Of a stretch of 64,000 bases of DNA, positions 33,930-49,165 are shown in pieces. The notes beneath the pieces are model-generated. The model searched no databases, was not told where the DNA came from, and saw nothing but the letters and a program-made list of their open reading frames with translations. Every line of letters starts with the position of its first letter. Position 1 is the first letter of the stretch. Both the position numbers and the translations under genes were made by a program. The stretch is from Eupeodes corollae (lineage: Eukaryota; Arthropoda; Insecta; Diptera; Syrphidae), in the NCBI RefSeq assembly GCF_945859685.1, contig NC_079147.1, forward strand, positions 238,758,765 through 238,822,764, in the 5' to 3' direction.

Positions 33930-36900
33930 CCACCAAGATATACATCAAAAGAAAGGTCTTTTTAAGCTCTATCTATGCCTGCAAGCCAAAAGATTTTTCG
34001 AGCTCTATCTTCAGAAATATTTGTAGTATTGTAAAATTACGGAATTTCGACCCTGCCTGCCCATGACAAATTATGTGTCGGTGGCATTATGTCCTGAAGC
34101 AAGCCTTGAAAAAAGATGCGATTTTCACTGCTTGATAGGAAATTAATACACCTTTCTAACGATGTGAACATCCTCACAATTACCGACAATTTTGAATTTT
34201 TCATTTTTTCGAAAAAATCGTGGGCTAACCCCTTGTCTAAAAATAACAATTTTTTCAATATTGTTCTGGACCCCACCAAGATATACATCAAAAGAAAGGT
34301 CTTTTTAAGCTCTATCCATGCCTGCAAACCAAAAGATTTTTCGAGCTCTATCTTCAGAAATATTTGTAGTATTGTAAAATTACGGAATTTCGACCCTGCC
34401 TGCCCATGACAAATTATGTGTCGGTGGCATTATGTCCTGAACCAAGCCTTGAAAAAAGATGCGATTTTCACAGCTTGATAGGAAATTAATACACCTTTCT
34501 AACGATGTGAACATCCTCACAATTATCGACAATTTTGAATTTTTCATTTTTTCGAAAAAATCGTGGGCTAACCCCTTGTCTAAAAATAACAATTTTTTCA
34601 TTATTGTTCTGGACCCCACCAAGATATACATCAAAAGAAAGGTCTTTTTAAGCTCTATCCATGCCTGCAAACCAAAAGATTTTTCGAGCTCTATCTTCAG
34701 AAATATTTGTAGTATTGTAAAATTACGGAATTTCGACCCTGCCTGCCCATGACAAATTATGTGTCGGTGGCATTATGTCCTGAACCGAGCCTTGAAAAAA
34801 GATGCGATTTTCACTGCTTGATAGGAAATTAATACACCTTTCTAACGATGTGAACATCCTCACAATTACCGACAATTTTGAATTTTTCATTTTTTCGAAA
34901 AAATGGTGGGCTAACCCCTTGTCTAAAAATAACAATTTTTTCATTATTGTTCTGGACCCCACCAAGATATACATCAAAAGAAAGGTCTTTTTAAGCTCTA
35001 TCTATGCCTGCAAGCCAAAAGATTTTTCGAGCTCTATCTTCAGAAATATTTGTAGTATTGTAAAATTACGGAATTTCGACCCTGCCTGCCCATGACAAAT
35101 TATGTGTCGGTGGCATTATGTCCTGAAGCAAGCCTTGAAAAAAGATGCGATTTTCACTGCTTGATAGGAAATTAATACACCTTTCTAACGATGTGAACAT
35201 CCTCACAATTACCGACAATTTTGAATTTTTCATTTTTTCGAAAAAATCGTGGGCTAACCCCTTGTCTAAAAATAACAATTTTTTCATTATTGTTCTGGAC
35301 CCCACCAAGATATACATCAAAAGAAAGGTCTTTTTAAGCACTATCCATGCCTGCAAACCAAAAGATTTTTCGAGCTCTATCTTCAGAAATATTTGTAGTA
35401 TTGTAAAATTACGGAATTTCGACCCTGCCTGCCCATGACAAATTATGTGTCGGTGGCATTATGTCCTGAAGCAAGCCTTGAAAAAAGATGCGATTTTCAC
35501 TGCTTGATAGGAAATTAATACACCTTTCTAACGATGTGAACATCCTCACAATTATCGACAATTTTGAATTTTTCATTTTTTCGAAAAAATCGTGGGCTAA
35601 CCCCTTGTCTAAAAATAACAATTTTTTCATTATTGTTCTGGACCCCACCAAGATATACATCAAAAGAAAGGTCTTTTTAAGCTCTATCTATGCCTGCAAG
35701 CCAAAAGATTTTTCGAGCTCTATCTTCAGAAATATTTGTAGTATTGTAAAATTACGGAATTTCGACCCTGCCTGCCCATGACAAATTATGTGTCGGTGGC
35801 ATTATGTCCTGAAGCAAGCCTTGAAAAAAGATGCGATTTTCACTGCTTGATAGGAAATTAATACACCTTTCTAACGATGTGAACATCCTCACAATTACCG
35901 ACAATTTTGAATTTTTCATTTTTTCGAAAAAATCGTGGGCTAACCCCTTGTCTAAAAATAACAATTTTTTCAATATTGTTCTGGACCCCACCAAGATATA
36001 CATCAAAAGAAAGGTCTTTTTAAGCTCTATCCATGCCTGCAAACCAAAAGATTTTTCGAGCTCTATCTTCAGAAATATTTGTAGTATTGTAAAATTACGG
36101 AATTTCGACCCTGCCTGCCCATGACAAATTATGTGTCGGTGGCATTATGTCCTGAACCGAGCCTTGAAAAAAGATGCGATTTTCACTGCTTGATAGGAAA
36201 TTAATACACCTTTCTAACGATGTGAACATCCTCACAATTACCGACAATTTTGAATTTTTCATTTTTTCGAAAAAATGGTGGGCTAACCCCTTGTCTAAAA
36301 ATAACAATTTTTTCATTATTGTTCTGGACCCCACCAAGATATACATCAAAAGAAAGGTCTTTTTAAGCTCTATCTATGCCTGCAAGCCAAAAGATTTTTC
36401 GAGCTCTATCTTCAGAAATATTTGTAGTATTGTAAAATTACGGAATTTCGACCCTGCCTGCCCATGACAAATTATGTGTCGGTGGCATTATGTCCTGAAG
36501 CAAGCCTTGAAAAAAGATGCGATTTTCACTGCTTGATAGGAAATTAATACACCTTTCTAACGATGTGAACATCCTCACAATTACCGACAATTTTGAATTT
36601 TTCATTTTTTCGAAAAAATCGTGGGCTAACCCCTTGTCTAAAAATAACAATTTTTTCATTATTGTTCTGGACCCCACCAAGATATACATCAAAAGAAAGG
36701 TCTTTTTAAGCTCTATCCATGCCTGCAAACCAAAAGATTTTTCGAGCTCTATCTTCAGAAATATTTGTAGTATTGTAAAATTACGGAATTTCGACCCTGC
36801 CCATGACAAATTATGTGTCGGTCGCATTATGTCCTGAAGCAAGCCTTGAAAAAAGATGCGATTTTCACTGCTTGATAGGAAATTAATACACCTTTCTAAC

Positions 36901-38690
36901 GATATGAACATCCTCACAATTATCGACAATTTTGAATTTTTCATTTTTTCGAAAAAATTGTCGGCTAACCCCTTGTCTAAAAATAACAATTTTTTCATTA
37001 TTGTTCTGGACCCCACCAAGATATACATCAAAAGAAAGGTCTTTTTAAGCTCTATCTATGCCTGCAAACCAAAAGATTTTTCGAGCTCTATCTTCAGAAA
37101 TATTTGTAGTATTGTAAAATTACGGAATTTCGACCCTGCCTGCCCATGACAAATTATGTGTCGGTGGCATTATGTCCTGAAGCAAGCCTTGAAAAAAGAT
37201 GCGATTTTCACTGCTTGATAGGAAATTAATACACCTTTCTAACGATGTGAACATCCTCACAATTACCGACAATTTTGAATTTTTCATTTTTTCGAAAAAA
37301 TCGTGGGCTAACCCCTTGTCTAAAAATAACAATTTTTTCATTATTGTTCTGGACCCCACCAAGATATACATCAAAAGAAAGGTCTTTTTAAGCTCTATCC
37401 ATGCCTGCAAACCAAAAGATTTTTCGAGCTCTATCTTCAGAAATATTTGTAGTATTGTAAAATTACGGAATTTCGACCCTGCCCATGACAAATTATGTGT
37501 CGGTGGCATTATGCCCTGAAGCAAGCCTTGAAAAAAGATGCGATTTTCACTGCTTGATAGAAAATAAATACGCCTTTTTAACGATGTGAACATCCTCACA
37601 ATTACCGGCAATTTAGAATTTTTCATTTTTTCGAAAAAATCGTGGGCTAACCCCTTGTCTAAAAATAACAATTTTTTCATTATTGTTCTGGACCCCACCA
37701 AGATATACATCAAAAGAAAGGTCTTTTTAAGCTCTATCCATGCCTGCAAACCAAAAGATTTTTCGAGCTCTATCTTCAGAAATATTTGTAGTATTGTAAA
37801 ATTACGGAATTTCGACCCTGCCTGCCCATGACAAATTATGTGTCGGTGGCATTATGTCCTGAAGCAAGCCTTGAAAAAAGATGCGATTTTCACTGCTTGA
37901 TAGGAAATTAATACACCTTTCTAACGATGTGAACATCCTCACAATTATCGACAATTTTGAATTTTTCATTTTTTCGAAAAATCGTGGGCTAACCCCTTGT
38001 CTAAAAATAACAATTTTTTCATTATTGTTCTGGACCCCACCAAGATATACATCAAAAGAAAGGTCTTTTTAAGCTCTATCCATGCCTGCAAACCAAAAGA
38101 TTTTTCGAGCTCTATCTTCAGAAATATTTGTAGTATTGTAAAATTACGGAATTTCGACCCTGCCTGCCCATGACAAATTATGTGTCGGTGGCATTATGTC
38201 CTGAACCAAGCCTTGAAAAAAGATGCGATTTTCACTGCTTGATAGGAAATTAATACACCTTTCTAACGATGTGAACATCCTCACAATTACCGACAATTTT
38301 GAATTTTTCATTTTTTCGAAAAAATCGTGGGCTAACCCCTTGTCTAAAAATAACAATTTTTTCATTATTGTTCTGGACCCCACCAAGATATACATCAAAA
38401 GAAAGGTCTTTTTAAGCACTATCCATGCCTGCAAACCAAAAGATTTTTCGAGCTCTATCTTCAGAAATATTTGTAGTATTGTAAAATTACGGAATTTCGA
38501 CCCTGCCCATGACAAATTATGTGTCGATGGCATTATGTCCTGAAGCAAGCCTTGAAAAAAGATGCGATTTTCACTGCTTGATAGGAAATTAATACACCTT
38601 TCTAACGATGTGAACATCCTCACAATTACCGACAATTTTGAATTTTTCATTTTTTCGAAAAAATCGTGGGCTAACCCCTTGTCTAAAAAT
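33930..38690 (+). repeat. Higher-order repeat, 4789-bp period (14 monomers), copy A
   Basis: Fourteen successive monomers with distinctive variants recur exactly 4789 bp later. The variants include TTCAATATTG near 34253, CACAGCTTG near 34470, AAAATGGTGGG near 34902 and 36274, GTCGCATTATG near 36822, and AAAATAAATACGCC near 37561. Unit lengths are seven of 343, then 339, 343, 339, 343, 342, 339 and 343 bp. Within the copy, a five-monomer subset (33773-35487) is itself partly repeated 1715 bp later. Confidence 0.88.
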
Positions 38691-38718
38691 AACAATTTTT
38701 TCATTATTGTTCTGGATC

Positions 38719-41700
38719 CCACCAAGATATACATCAAAAGAAAGGTCTTTTTAAGCTCTATCTATGCCTGCAAGCCAAAAGATTTTTCGAGCTCTATCTT
38801 CAGAAATATTTGTAGTATTGTAAAATTACGGAATTTCGACCCTGCCTGCCCATGACAAATTATGTGTCGGTGGCATTATGTCCTGAAGCAAGCCTTGAAA
38901 AAAGATGCGATTTTCACTGCTTGATAGGAAATTAATACACCTTTCTAACGATGTGAACATCCTCACAATTACCGACAATTTTGAATTTTTCATTTTTTCG
39001 AAAAAATCGTGGGCTAACCCCTTGTCTAAAAATAACAATTTTTTCAATATTGTTCTGGACCCCACCAAGATATACATCAAAAGAAAGGTCTTTTTAAGCT
39101 CTATCCATGCCTGCAAACCAAAAGATTTTTCGAGCTCTATCTTCAGAAATATTTGTAGTATTGTAAAATTACGGAATTTCGACCCTGCCTGCCCATGACA
39201 AATTATGTGTCGGTGGCATTATGTCCTGAACCAAGCCTTGAAAAAAGATGCGATTTTCACAGCTTGATAGGAAATTAATACACCTTTCTAACGATGTGAA
39301 CATCCTCACAATTATCGACAATTTTGAATTTTTCATTTTTTCGAAAAAATCGTGGGCTAACCCCTTGTCTAAAAATAACAATTTTTTCATTATTGTTCTG
39401 GACCCCACCAAGATATACATCAAAAGAAAGGTCTTTTTAAGCTCTATCCATGCCTGCAAACCAAAAGATTTTTCGAGCTCTATCTTCAGAAATATTTGTA
39501 GTATTGTAAAATTACGGAATTTCGACCCTGCCTGCCCATGACAAATTATGTGTCGGTGGCATTATGTCCTGAACCGAGCCTTGAAAAAAGATGCGATTTT
39601 CACTGCTTGATAGGAAATTAATACACCTTTCTAACGATGTGAACATCCTCACAATTACCGACAATTTTGAATTTTTCATTTTTTCGAAAAAATGGTGGGC
39701 TAACCCCTTGTCTAAAAATAACAATTTTTTCATTATTGTTCTGGACCCCACCAAGATATACATCAAAAGAAAGGTCTTTTTAAGCTCTATCTATGCCTGC
39801 AAGCCAAAAGATTTTTCGAGCTCTATCTTCAGAAATATTTGTAGTATTGTAAAATTACGGAATTTCGACCCTGCCTGCCCATGACAAATTATGTGTCGGT
39901 GGCATTATGTCCTGAAGCAAGCCTTGAAAAAAGATGCGATTTTCACTGCTTGATAGGAAATTAATACACCTTTCTAACGATGTGAACATCCTCACAATTA
40001 CCGACAATTTTGAATTTTTCATTTTTTCGAAAAAATCGTGGGCTAACCCCTTGTCTAAAAATAACAATTTTTTCATTATTGTTCTGGACCCCACCAAGAT
40101 ATACATCAAAAGAAAGGTCTTTTTAAGCACTATCCATGCCTGCAAACCAAAAGATTTTTCGAGCTCTATCTTCAGAAATATTTGTAGTATTGTAAAATTA
40201 CGGAATTTCGACCCTGCCTGCCCATGACAAATTATGTGTCGGTGGCATTATGTCCTGAAGCAAGCCTTGAAAAAAGATGCGATTTTCACTGCTTGATAGG
40301 AAATTAATACACCTTTCTAACGATGTGAACATCCTCACAATTATCGACAATTTTGAATTTTTCATTTTTTCGAAAAAATCGTGGGCTAACCCCTTGTCTA
40401 AAAATAACAATTTTTTCATTATTGTTCTGGACCCCACCAAGATATACATCAAAAGAAAGGTCTTTTTAAGCTCTATCTATGCCTGCAAGCCAAAAGATTT
40501 TTCGAGCTCTATCTTCAGAAATATTTGTAGTATTGTAAAATTACGGAATTTCGACCCTGCCTGCCCATGACAAATTATGTGTCGGTGGCATTATGTCCTG
40601 AAGCAAGCCTTGAAAAAAGATGCGATTTTCACTGCTTGATAGGAAATTAATACACCTTTCTAACGATGTGAACATCCTCACAATTACCGACAATTTTGAA
40701 TTTTTCATTTTTTCGAAAAAATCGTGGGCTAACCCCTTGTCTAAAAATAACAATTTTTTCAATATTGTTCTGGACCCCACCAAGATATACATCAAAAGAA
40801 AGGTCTTTTTAAGCTCTATCCATGCCTGCAAACCAAAAGATTTTTCGAGCTCTATCTTCAGAAATATTTGTAGTATTGTAAAATTACGGAATTTCGACCC
40901 TGCCTGCCCATGACAAATTATGTGTCGGTGGCATTATGTCCTGAACCGAGCCTTGAAAAAAGATGCGATTTTCACTGCTTGATAGGAAATTAATACACCT
41001 TTCTAACGATGTGAACATCCTCACAATTACCGACAATTTTGAATTTTTCATTTTTTCGAAAAAATGGTGGGCTAACCCCTTGTCTAAAAATAACAATTTT
41101 TTCATTATTGTTCTGGACCCCACCAAGATATACATCAAAAGAAAGGTCTTTTTAAGCTCTATCTATGCCTGCAAGCCAAAAGATTTTTCGAGCTCTATCT
41201 TCAGAAATATTTGTAGTATTGTAAAATTACGGAATTTCGACCCTGCCTGCCCATGACAAATTATGTGTCGGTGGCATTATGTCCTGAAGCAAGCCTTGAA
41301 AAAAGATGCGATTTTCACTGCTTGATAGGAAATTAATACACCTTTCTAACGATGTGAACATCCTCACAATTACCGACAATTTTGAATTTTTCATTTTTTC
41401 GAAAAAATCGTGGGCTAACCCCTTGTCTAAAAATAACAATTTTTTCATTATTGTTCTGGACCCCACCAAGATATACATCAAAAGAAAGGTCTTTTTAAGC
41501 TCTATCCATGCCTGCAAACCAAAAGATTTTTCGAGCTCTATCTTCAGAAATATTTGTAGTATTGTAAAATTACGGAATTTCGACCCTGCCCATGACAAAT
41601 TATGTGTCGGTCGCATTATGTCCTGAAGCAAGCCTTGAAAAAAGATGCGATTTTCACTGCTTGATAGGAAATTAATACACCTTTCTAACGATATGAACAT

Positions 41701-43475
41701 CCTCACAATTATCGACAATTTTGAATTTTTCATTTTTTCGAAAAAATTGTCGGCTAACCCCTTGTCTAAAAATAACAATTTTTTCATTATTGTTCTGGAC
41801 CCCACCAAGATATACATCAAAAGAAAGGTCTTTTTAAGCTCTATCTATGCCTGCAAACCAAAAGATTTTTCGAGCTCTATCTTCAGAAATATTTGTAGTA
41901 TTGTAAAATTACGGAATTTCGACCCTGCCTGCCCATGACAAATTATGTGTCGGTGGCATTATGTCCTGAAGCAAGCCTTGAAAAAAGATGCGATTTTCAC
42001 TGCTTGATAGGAAATTAATACACCTTTCTAACGATGTGAACATCCTCACAATTACCGACAATTTTGAATTTTTCATTTTTTCGAAAAAATCGTGGGCTAA
42101 CCCCTTGTCTAAAAATAACAATTTTTTCATTATTGTTCTGGACCCCACCAAGATATACATCAAAAGAAAGGTCTTTTTAAGCTCTATCCATGCCTGCAAA
42201 CCAAAAGATTTTTCGAGCTCTATCTTCAGAAATATTTGTAGTATTGTAAAATTACGGAATTTCGACCCTGCCCATGACAAATTATGTGTCGGTGGCATTA
42301 TGCCCTGAAGCAAGCCTTGAAAAAAGATGCGATTTTCACTGCTTGATAGAAAATAAATACGCCTTTTTAACGATGTGAACATCCTCACAATTACCGGCAA
42401 TTTAGAATTTTTCATTTTTTCGAAAAAATCGTGGGCTAACCCCTTGTCTAAAAATAACAATTTTTTCATTATTGTTCTGGACCCCACCAAGATATACATC
42501 AAAAGAAAGGTCTTTTTAAGCTCTATCCATGCCTGCAAACCAAAAGATTTTTCGAGCTCTATCTTCAGAAATATTTGTAGTATTGTAAAATTACGGAATT
42601 TCGACCCTGCCTGCCCATGACAAATTATGTGTCGGTGGCATTATGTCCTGAAGCAAGCCTTGAAAAAAGATGCGATTTTCACTGCTTGATAGGAAATTAA
42701 TACACCTTTCTAACGATGTGAACATCCTCACAATTATCGACAATTTTGAATTTTTCATTTTTTCGAAAAATCGTGGGCTAACCCCTTGTCTAAAAATAAC
42801 AATTTTTTCATTATTGTTCTGGACCCCACCAAGATATACATCAAAAGAAAGGTCTTTTTAAGCTCTATCCATGCCTGCAAACCAAAAGATTTTTCGAGCT
42901 CTATCTTCAGAAATATTTGTAGTATTGTAAAATTACGGAATTTCGACCCTGCCTGCCCATGACAAATTATGTGTCGGTGGCATTATGTCCTGAACCAAGC
43001 CTTGAAAAAAGATGCGATTTTCACTGCTTGATAGGAAATTAATACACCTTTCTAACGATGTGAACATCCTCACAATTACCGACAATTTTGAATTTTTCAT
43101 TTTTTCGAAAAAATCGTGGGCTAACCCCTTGTCTAAAAATAACAATTTTTTCATTATTGTTCTGGACCCCACCAAGATATACATCAAAAGAAAGGTCTTT
43201 TTAAGCACTATCCATGCCTGCAAACCAAAAGATTTTTCGAGCTCTATCTTCAGAAATATTTGTAGTATTGTAAAATTACGGAATTTCGACCCTGCCCATG
43301 ACAAATTATGTGTCGATGGCATTATGTCCTGAAGCAAGCCTTGAAAAAAGATGCGATTTTCACTGCTTGATAGGAAATTAATACACCTTTCTAACGATGT
43401 GAACATCCTCACAATTACCGACAATTTTGAATTTTTCATTTTTTCGAAAAAATCGTGGGCTAACCCCTTGTCTAA
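38719..43475 (+). repeat. Higher-order repeat, 4789-bp period (14 monomers), copy B
   Basis: Tandem copy of the preceding block. All marker variants I checked in copy A are present at +4789. The match ends near 43476, where TCTAAATATAAC replaces TCTAAAAATAAC. On the left it ends near 38716, where GGATCCC replaces GGACCCC. The near identity implies a recent unequal exchange or an assembly duplication. Confidence 0.88.
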
Positions 43476-46400
43476 ATATAACAATTTTTTCATTATTGTT
43501 CTGGACCCCACCAAGATATACATCAAAAGAAAGGTCTTTTTAAGCTCTATCCATGCCTGCAAACTAAAAGATTTTTCGAGCTCTATCTTCAGAAATATTT
43601 GTAGTATTGTAAAATTACGGAATTTCGACCCTGCCTGCCCATGACAAATTATGTGTCGGTGGCATTATGTCCTGAAGCAAGCCTTGAAAAAAGATGCGAT
43701 TTTCACTGCTTGATAGGAAATTAATACACCTTTCTAACGATGTGAACATCCTCACAATTACCGACAATTTTGAATTTTTCATTTTTTCGAAAAAATCGTG
43801 GGCTAACCCCTTGTCTAAAAATAACAATTTTTTCATTATTGTTCTGGACCCCACCAAGATATACATCAAAAGAAAGGTCTTTTTAAGCTCTATCCATGCC
43901 TGCAAACCAAAAGATTTTTCGAGCTCTATCTTCAGAAATATTTGTAGTATTGTAAAATTACGGAATTTCGACCCTGCCTGCCCATGACAAATTATGTGTC
44001 GGTGGCATTATGTCCTGAACCAAGCCTTGAAAAAAGATGCGATTTTCACTGCTTGATAGGAAATTAATACACCTTTCTAACGATGTGAACATCCTCACAA
44101 TTACCGACAATTTTGAATTTTTCATTTTTTCGAAAAAATCGTGGGCTAACCCCTTGTCTAAATATAACAATTTTTTCATTATTGTTCTGGATCCCACCAA
44201 GATATACATCAAAAGAAAGGTCTTTTTAAGCTCTATCCATGCCTGCAAACCAAAAGATTTTTCGAGCTCTATCTTCAGAAATATTTGTAGTATTGTAAAA
44301 TTACGGAATTTCGACCCTGCCTGCCCATGACAAATTATGTGTCGGTGGCATTATGTCCTGAACCGAGCCTTGAAAAAAGATGCGATTTTCACTGCTTGAT
44401 AGGAAATTAATACAACTTTCTAACGATGTGAACATCCTCACAATTACCGACAATTTTTCATTTTTTCGAAAAAATCGTGGGCTAACCCCTTGTCTAAAAA
44501 TAACAATTTTTTCATTATTGTTCTGGACCCCACCAAGATATACATCAAAAGAAAGGTCTTTTTAAGCTCTATCTATGCCTGCAAGCCAAAAGATTTTTCG
44601 AGCTCTATCTTCAGAAATATTTGTAGTATTGTAAAATTACGGAATTTCGACCCTGCCTGCCCATGACAAATTATGTGTCGGTGGCATTATGTCCTGAAGC
44701 AAGCCTTGAAAAAAGATGCGATTTTCACTGCTTGATAGGAAATTAATACACCTTTCTAACGATGTGAACATCCTCACAATTACCGACAATTTTGAATTTT
44801 TCATTTTTTCGAAAAAATCGTGGGCTAACCCCTTGTCTAAAAATAACAATTTTTTCAATATTGTTCTGGACCCCACCAAGATATACATCAAAAGAAAGGT
44901 CTTTTTAAGCTCTATCCATGCCTGCAAACCAAAAGATTTTTCGAGCTCTATCTTCAGAAATATTTGTAGTATTGTAAAATTACGGAATTTCGACCCTGCC
45001 TGCCCATGACAAATTATGTGTCGGTGGCATTATGTCCTGAACCGAGCCTTGAAAAAAGATGCGATTTTCACTGCTTGATAGGAAATTAATACACCTTTCT
45101 AACGATGTGAACATCCTCACAATTACCGACAATTTTGAATTGTTCATTTTTTCGAAAAAATCGTGGGCTAACCCCTTGTCTAAAAATAACAATTTTTTCA
45201 TTATTGTTCTGGACCCCACCAAGATATACATCAAAAGAAAGGTCTTTTTAAGCTCTATCCATGCCTGCAAACCAAAAGATTTTTCGAGCTCTATCTTCAG
45301 AAATATTTGTAGTATTGTAAAATTACGGAATTTCGACCCTGCCCATGACAAATTATGTGTCGGTCGCATTATGTCCTGAAGCAAGCCTTGAAAAAAGATG
45401 CGATTTTCACTGCTTGATAGGAAATAAATACACCTTTCTAACGATGTGAACATCCTCACAATTACCGGCAATTTAGAATTTTTCATTTTTTCGAAAAAAT
45501 CGTGGGCTAACCCCTTGTCTTAAAATAACAATTTTTTCATTATTGTTCTGGACCCCACCAAGATATACATCAAAAGAAAGGTCTTTTTAAGCTCTATCTA
45601 TGCCTGCAAGCCAAAAGATTTTTCGAGCTCTATCTTCAGAAATATTTGTAGTATTGTAAAATTACGGAATTTCGACCCTGCCTGCCCATGACAAATTATG
45701 TGTCGGTGGCATTATGTCCTGAAGCAAGCCTTGAAAAAAGATGCGATTTTCACTGCTTGATAGGAAATTAATACACCTTTCTAACGATGTGAACATCCTC
45801 ACAATTACCGACAATTTTTCATTTTTTCGAAAAAATCGTGGGCTAACCCCTTGTCTAAAAATAACAATTTTGTCATTATTGTTCTGGACCCCACCAAGAT
45901 ATACATCAAAAGAAAGGTCTTTTTAAGCTCTATTCATGCCTGCAAACCAAAAGATTTTTCGAGCTCTATCTTCAGAAATATTTGTAGTATTGTAAAATTA
46001 CGGAATTTCGACCCTGCCTGCCCATGACAAATTATGTGTCGGTGGCATTATGTCCTGAACCGAGCCTTGAAAAAAGATGCGATTTTCACTGCTTGATAGG
46101 AAATTAATACACCTTTCTAACGATGTGAACATCCTCACAATTACCGACAATTTTGAATTGTTCATTTTTTCGAAAAAATCGTGGGCTAACCCCTTGTCTA
46201 AAAATAACAATTTTTTCATTATTGTTCTGGACCCCACCAAGATATACATCAAAAGAAAGGTCTTTTTAAGCTCTATCCATGCCTGCAAACCAAAAGATTT
46301 TTCGAGCTCTATCTTCAGAAATATTTGTAGTATTGTAAAATTACGGAATTTCGACCCTGCCCATGACAAATTATGTGTCGGTCGCATTATGTCCTGAAGC

Positions 46401-47184
46401 AAGCCTTGAAAAAAGATGCGATTTTCACTGCTTGATAGGAAATAAATACACCTTTCTAACGATGTGAACATCCTCACAATTACCGGCAATTTAGAATTTT
46501 TCATTTTTTCGAAAAAATCGTGGGCTAACCCCTTGTCTTAAAATAACAATTTTTTCATTATTGTTCTGGACCCCACCAAGATATACATCAAAAGAAAGGT
46601 CTTTTTAAGCTCTATCTATGCCTGCAAGCCAAAAGATTTTTCGAGCTCTATCTTCAGAAATATTTGTAGTATTGTAAAATTACGGAATTTCGACCCTGCC
46701 TGTGCCCATGACAAATTATGTGTCGGTGGCATTATGTCCTGAAGCAAGCCTTGAAAAAAGATGCGATTTTCACTGCTTGATAGGAAATTAATACACCTTT
46801 CTAACGATGTGAACATCCTCACAATTACCGACAATTTTGAATTTTTCATTTTTTCGAAAAAATCGTGGGCTAACCCCTTGTCTAAAAATAACAATTTTTT
46901 CATTATTGTTCTGGACCCCACCAAGATATACATCAAAAGAAAGGTCTTTTTAAGCACTATCCATGCCTGCAAACCAAAAGATTTTTCGAGCTCTATCTTC
47001 AGAAATATTTGTAGTATTGTAAAATTACGGAATTTCGACCCTGCCCATGACAAATTATGTGTCGATGGCATTATGTCCTGAAGCAAGCCTTGAAAAAAGA
47101 TGCGATTTTCACTGCTTGATAGGAAATTAATACACCTTTCTAACGATGTGAACATCCTCACAATTACCGACAATTTTGAATTTT

Positions 47185-47345
47185 TCATTTTTTCAAAAAA
47201 AGAAAGGTCTTTTTAAGCTCTATCTATGCCTGCAAGCCAAAAGATTTTTCGAGCTCTATCTTCAGAAATATTTGTAGTATTGTTAAATTACGGAATTTCG
47301 TATTGTAAAATTAGAATTTTTCATTTTTTCGAAAAAATCGTGGGC
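47185..47345 (+). repeat. Rearranged satellite monomers with internal deletions (copy 1)
   Basis: Near 47193 the sequence jumps from TTTTTTC straight into AAAGAAAGGTC, losing roughly 85 bp of the monomer. Near 47299 it jumps from CGGAATTTCG to TATTGTAAAATTAGAATTT, losing most of the next monomer start. The array continues normally after about 47330. The same pair of junctions recurs at 49035-49160. Confidence 0.8.
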
Positions 47346-49029
47346 TAACCCCTTGTCTAAAAATAACAATTTTTTCATTATTGTTCTGGACCCCACCAAG
47401 ATATACATCAAAAGAAAGGTCTTTTCAAGCTCTATCCATGCCTGCAAACCAAAAGATTTTTCGAGCTCTATCTTCAGAAATATTTGTAGTATTGTAAAAT
47501 TACGGAATTTCGACCCTGCCTGCCCATGACAAATTATGTGTCGGTGGCATTATGTCCTGAACCGAGCCTTGAAAAAAGATGCGATTTTCACTGCTTGATA
47601 GGAAATTAATACACCTTTCTAACGATGTGAACATCCTCACAATTACCGACAATTTTGAATTGTTCATTTTTTCGAAAAAATCGTGGGCTAACCCCTTGTC
47701 TAAAAATAACAATTTTTTCATTATTGTTCTGGACCCCACCAAGATATACATCAAAAGAAAGGTCTTTTTAAGCTCTATCCATGCCTGCAAACCAAAAGAT
47801 TTTTCGAGCTCTATCTTCAGAAATATTTGTAGTATTGTAAAATTACGGAATTTCGACCCTGCCCATGACAAATTATGTGTCGGTCGCATTATGTCCTGAA
47901 GCAAGCCTTGAAAAAAGATGCGATTTTCACTGCTTGATAGGAAATTAATACACCTTTCTAACGATATGAACATCCTCACAATTACCGACAATTTTGAATT
48001 TTTCATTTTTTCGAAAAAATCGTGGGCTAACCCCTTGTCTAAAAATAACAATTTTTTCATTATTGTTCTGGACCCCACCAAGATATACATCAAAAGAAAG
48101 GTCTTTTTAAGCTCTATCTATGCCTGCAAACCAAAAGATTTTTCGAGCTCTATCTTCAGAAATATTTGTAGTATTGTAAAATTACGGAATTTCGACCCTG
48201 CCCATGACAAATTATGTGTCGGTGGCATTATGTCCTGAAGCAAGCCTTGAAAAAAGATGCGATTTTCACTGCTTGATAGGAAATAAATACACCTTTCTAA
48301 CGATGTGAACATCCTCACAATTACCGGCAATTTAGAATTTTTCATTTTTTCGAAAAAATCGTGGGCTAACCCCTTGTCTTAAAATAACAATTTTTTCATT
48401 ATTGTTCTGGACCCCACCAAGATATACATCAAAAGAAAGGTCTTTTTAAGCTCTATCTATGCCTGCAAGCCAAAAGATTTTTCGAGCTCTATCTTCAGAA
48501 ATATTTGTAGTATTGTAAAATTACGGAATTTCGACCCTGCCTGTGCCCATGACAAATTATGTGTCGGTGGCATTATGTCCTGAAGCAAGCCTTGAAAAAA
48601 GATGCGATTTTCACTGCTTGATAGGAAATTAATACACCTTTCTAACGATGTGAACATCCTCACAATTACCGACAATTTTGAATTTTTCATTTTTTCGAAA
48701 AAATCGTGGGCTAACCCCTTGTCTAAAAATAACAATTTTTTCATTATTGTTCTGGACCCCACCAAGATATACATCAAAAGAAAGGTCTTTTTAAGCACTA
48801 TCCATGCCTGCAAACCAAAAGATTTTTCGAGCTCTATCTTCAGAAATATTTGTAGTATTGTAAAATTACGGAATTTCGACCCTGCCCATGACAAATTATG
48901 TGTCGATGGCATTATGTCCTGAAGCAAGCCTTGAAAAAAGATGCGATTTTCACTGCTTGATAGGAAATTAATACACCTTTCTAACGATGTGAACATCCTC
49001 ACAATTACCGACAATTTTGAATTTTTCAT

Positions 49030-49165
49030 TTTTTCAAAAAAGAAAGGTCTTTTTAAGCTCTATCTATGCCTGCAAGCCAAAAGATTTTTCGAGCTCTATC
49101 TTCAGAAATATTTGTAGTATTGTAAAATTACGGAATTTCGTATTGTAAAATTAGAATTTTTCATT
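49030..49165 (+). repeat. Rearranged satellite monomers with internal deletions (copy 2)
   Basis: Same two junctions as at 47185-47345, shifted by about 1841 bp. The first junction is one base shorter. Since identical breakpoints are unlikely to arise twice, this shows the block was copied after the deletions. Confidence 0.8.
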
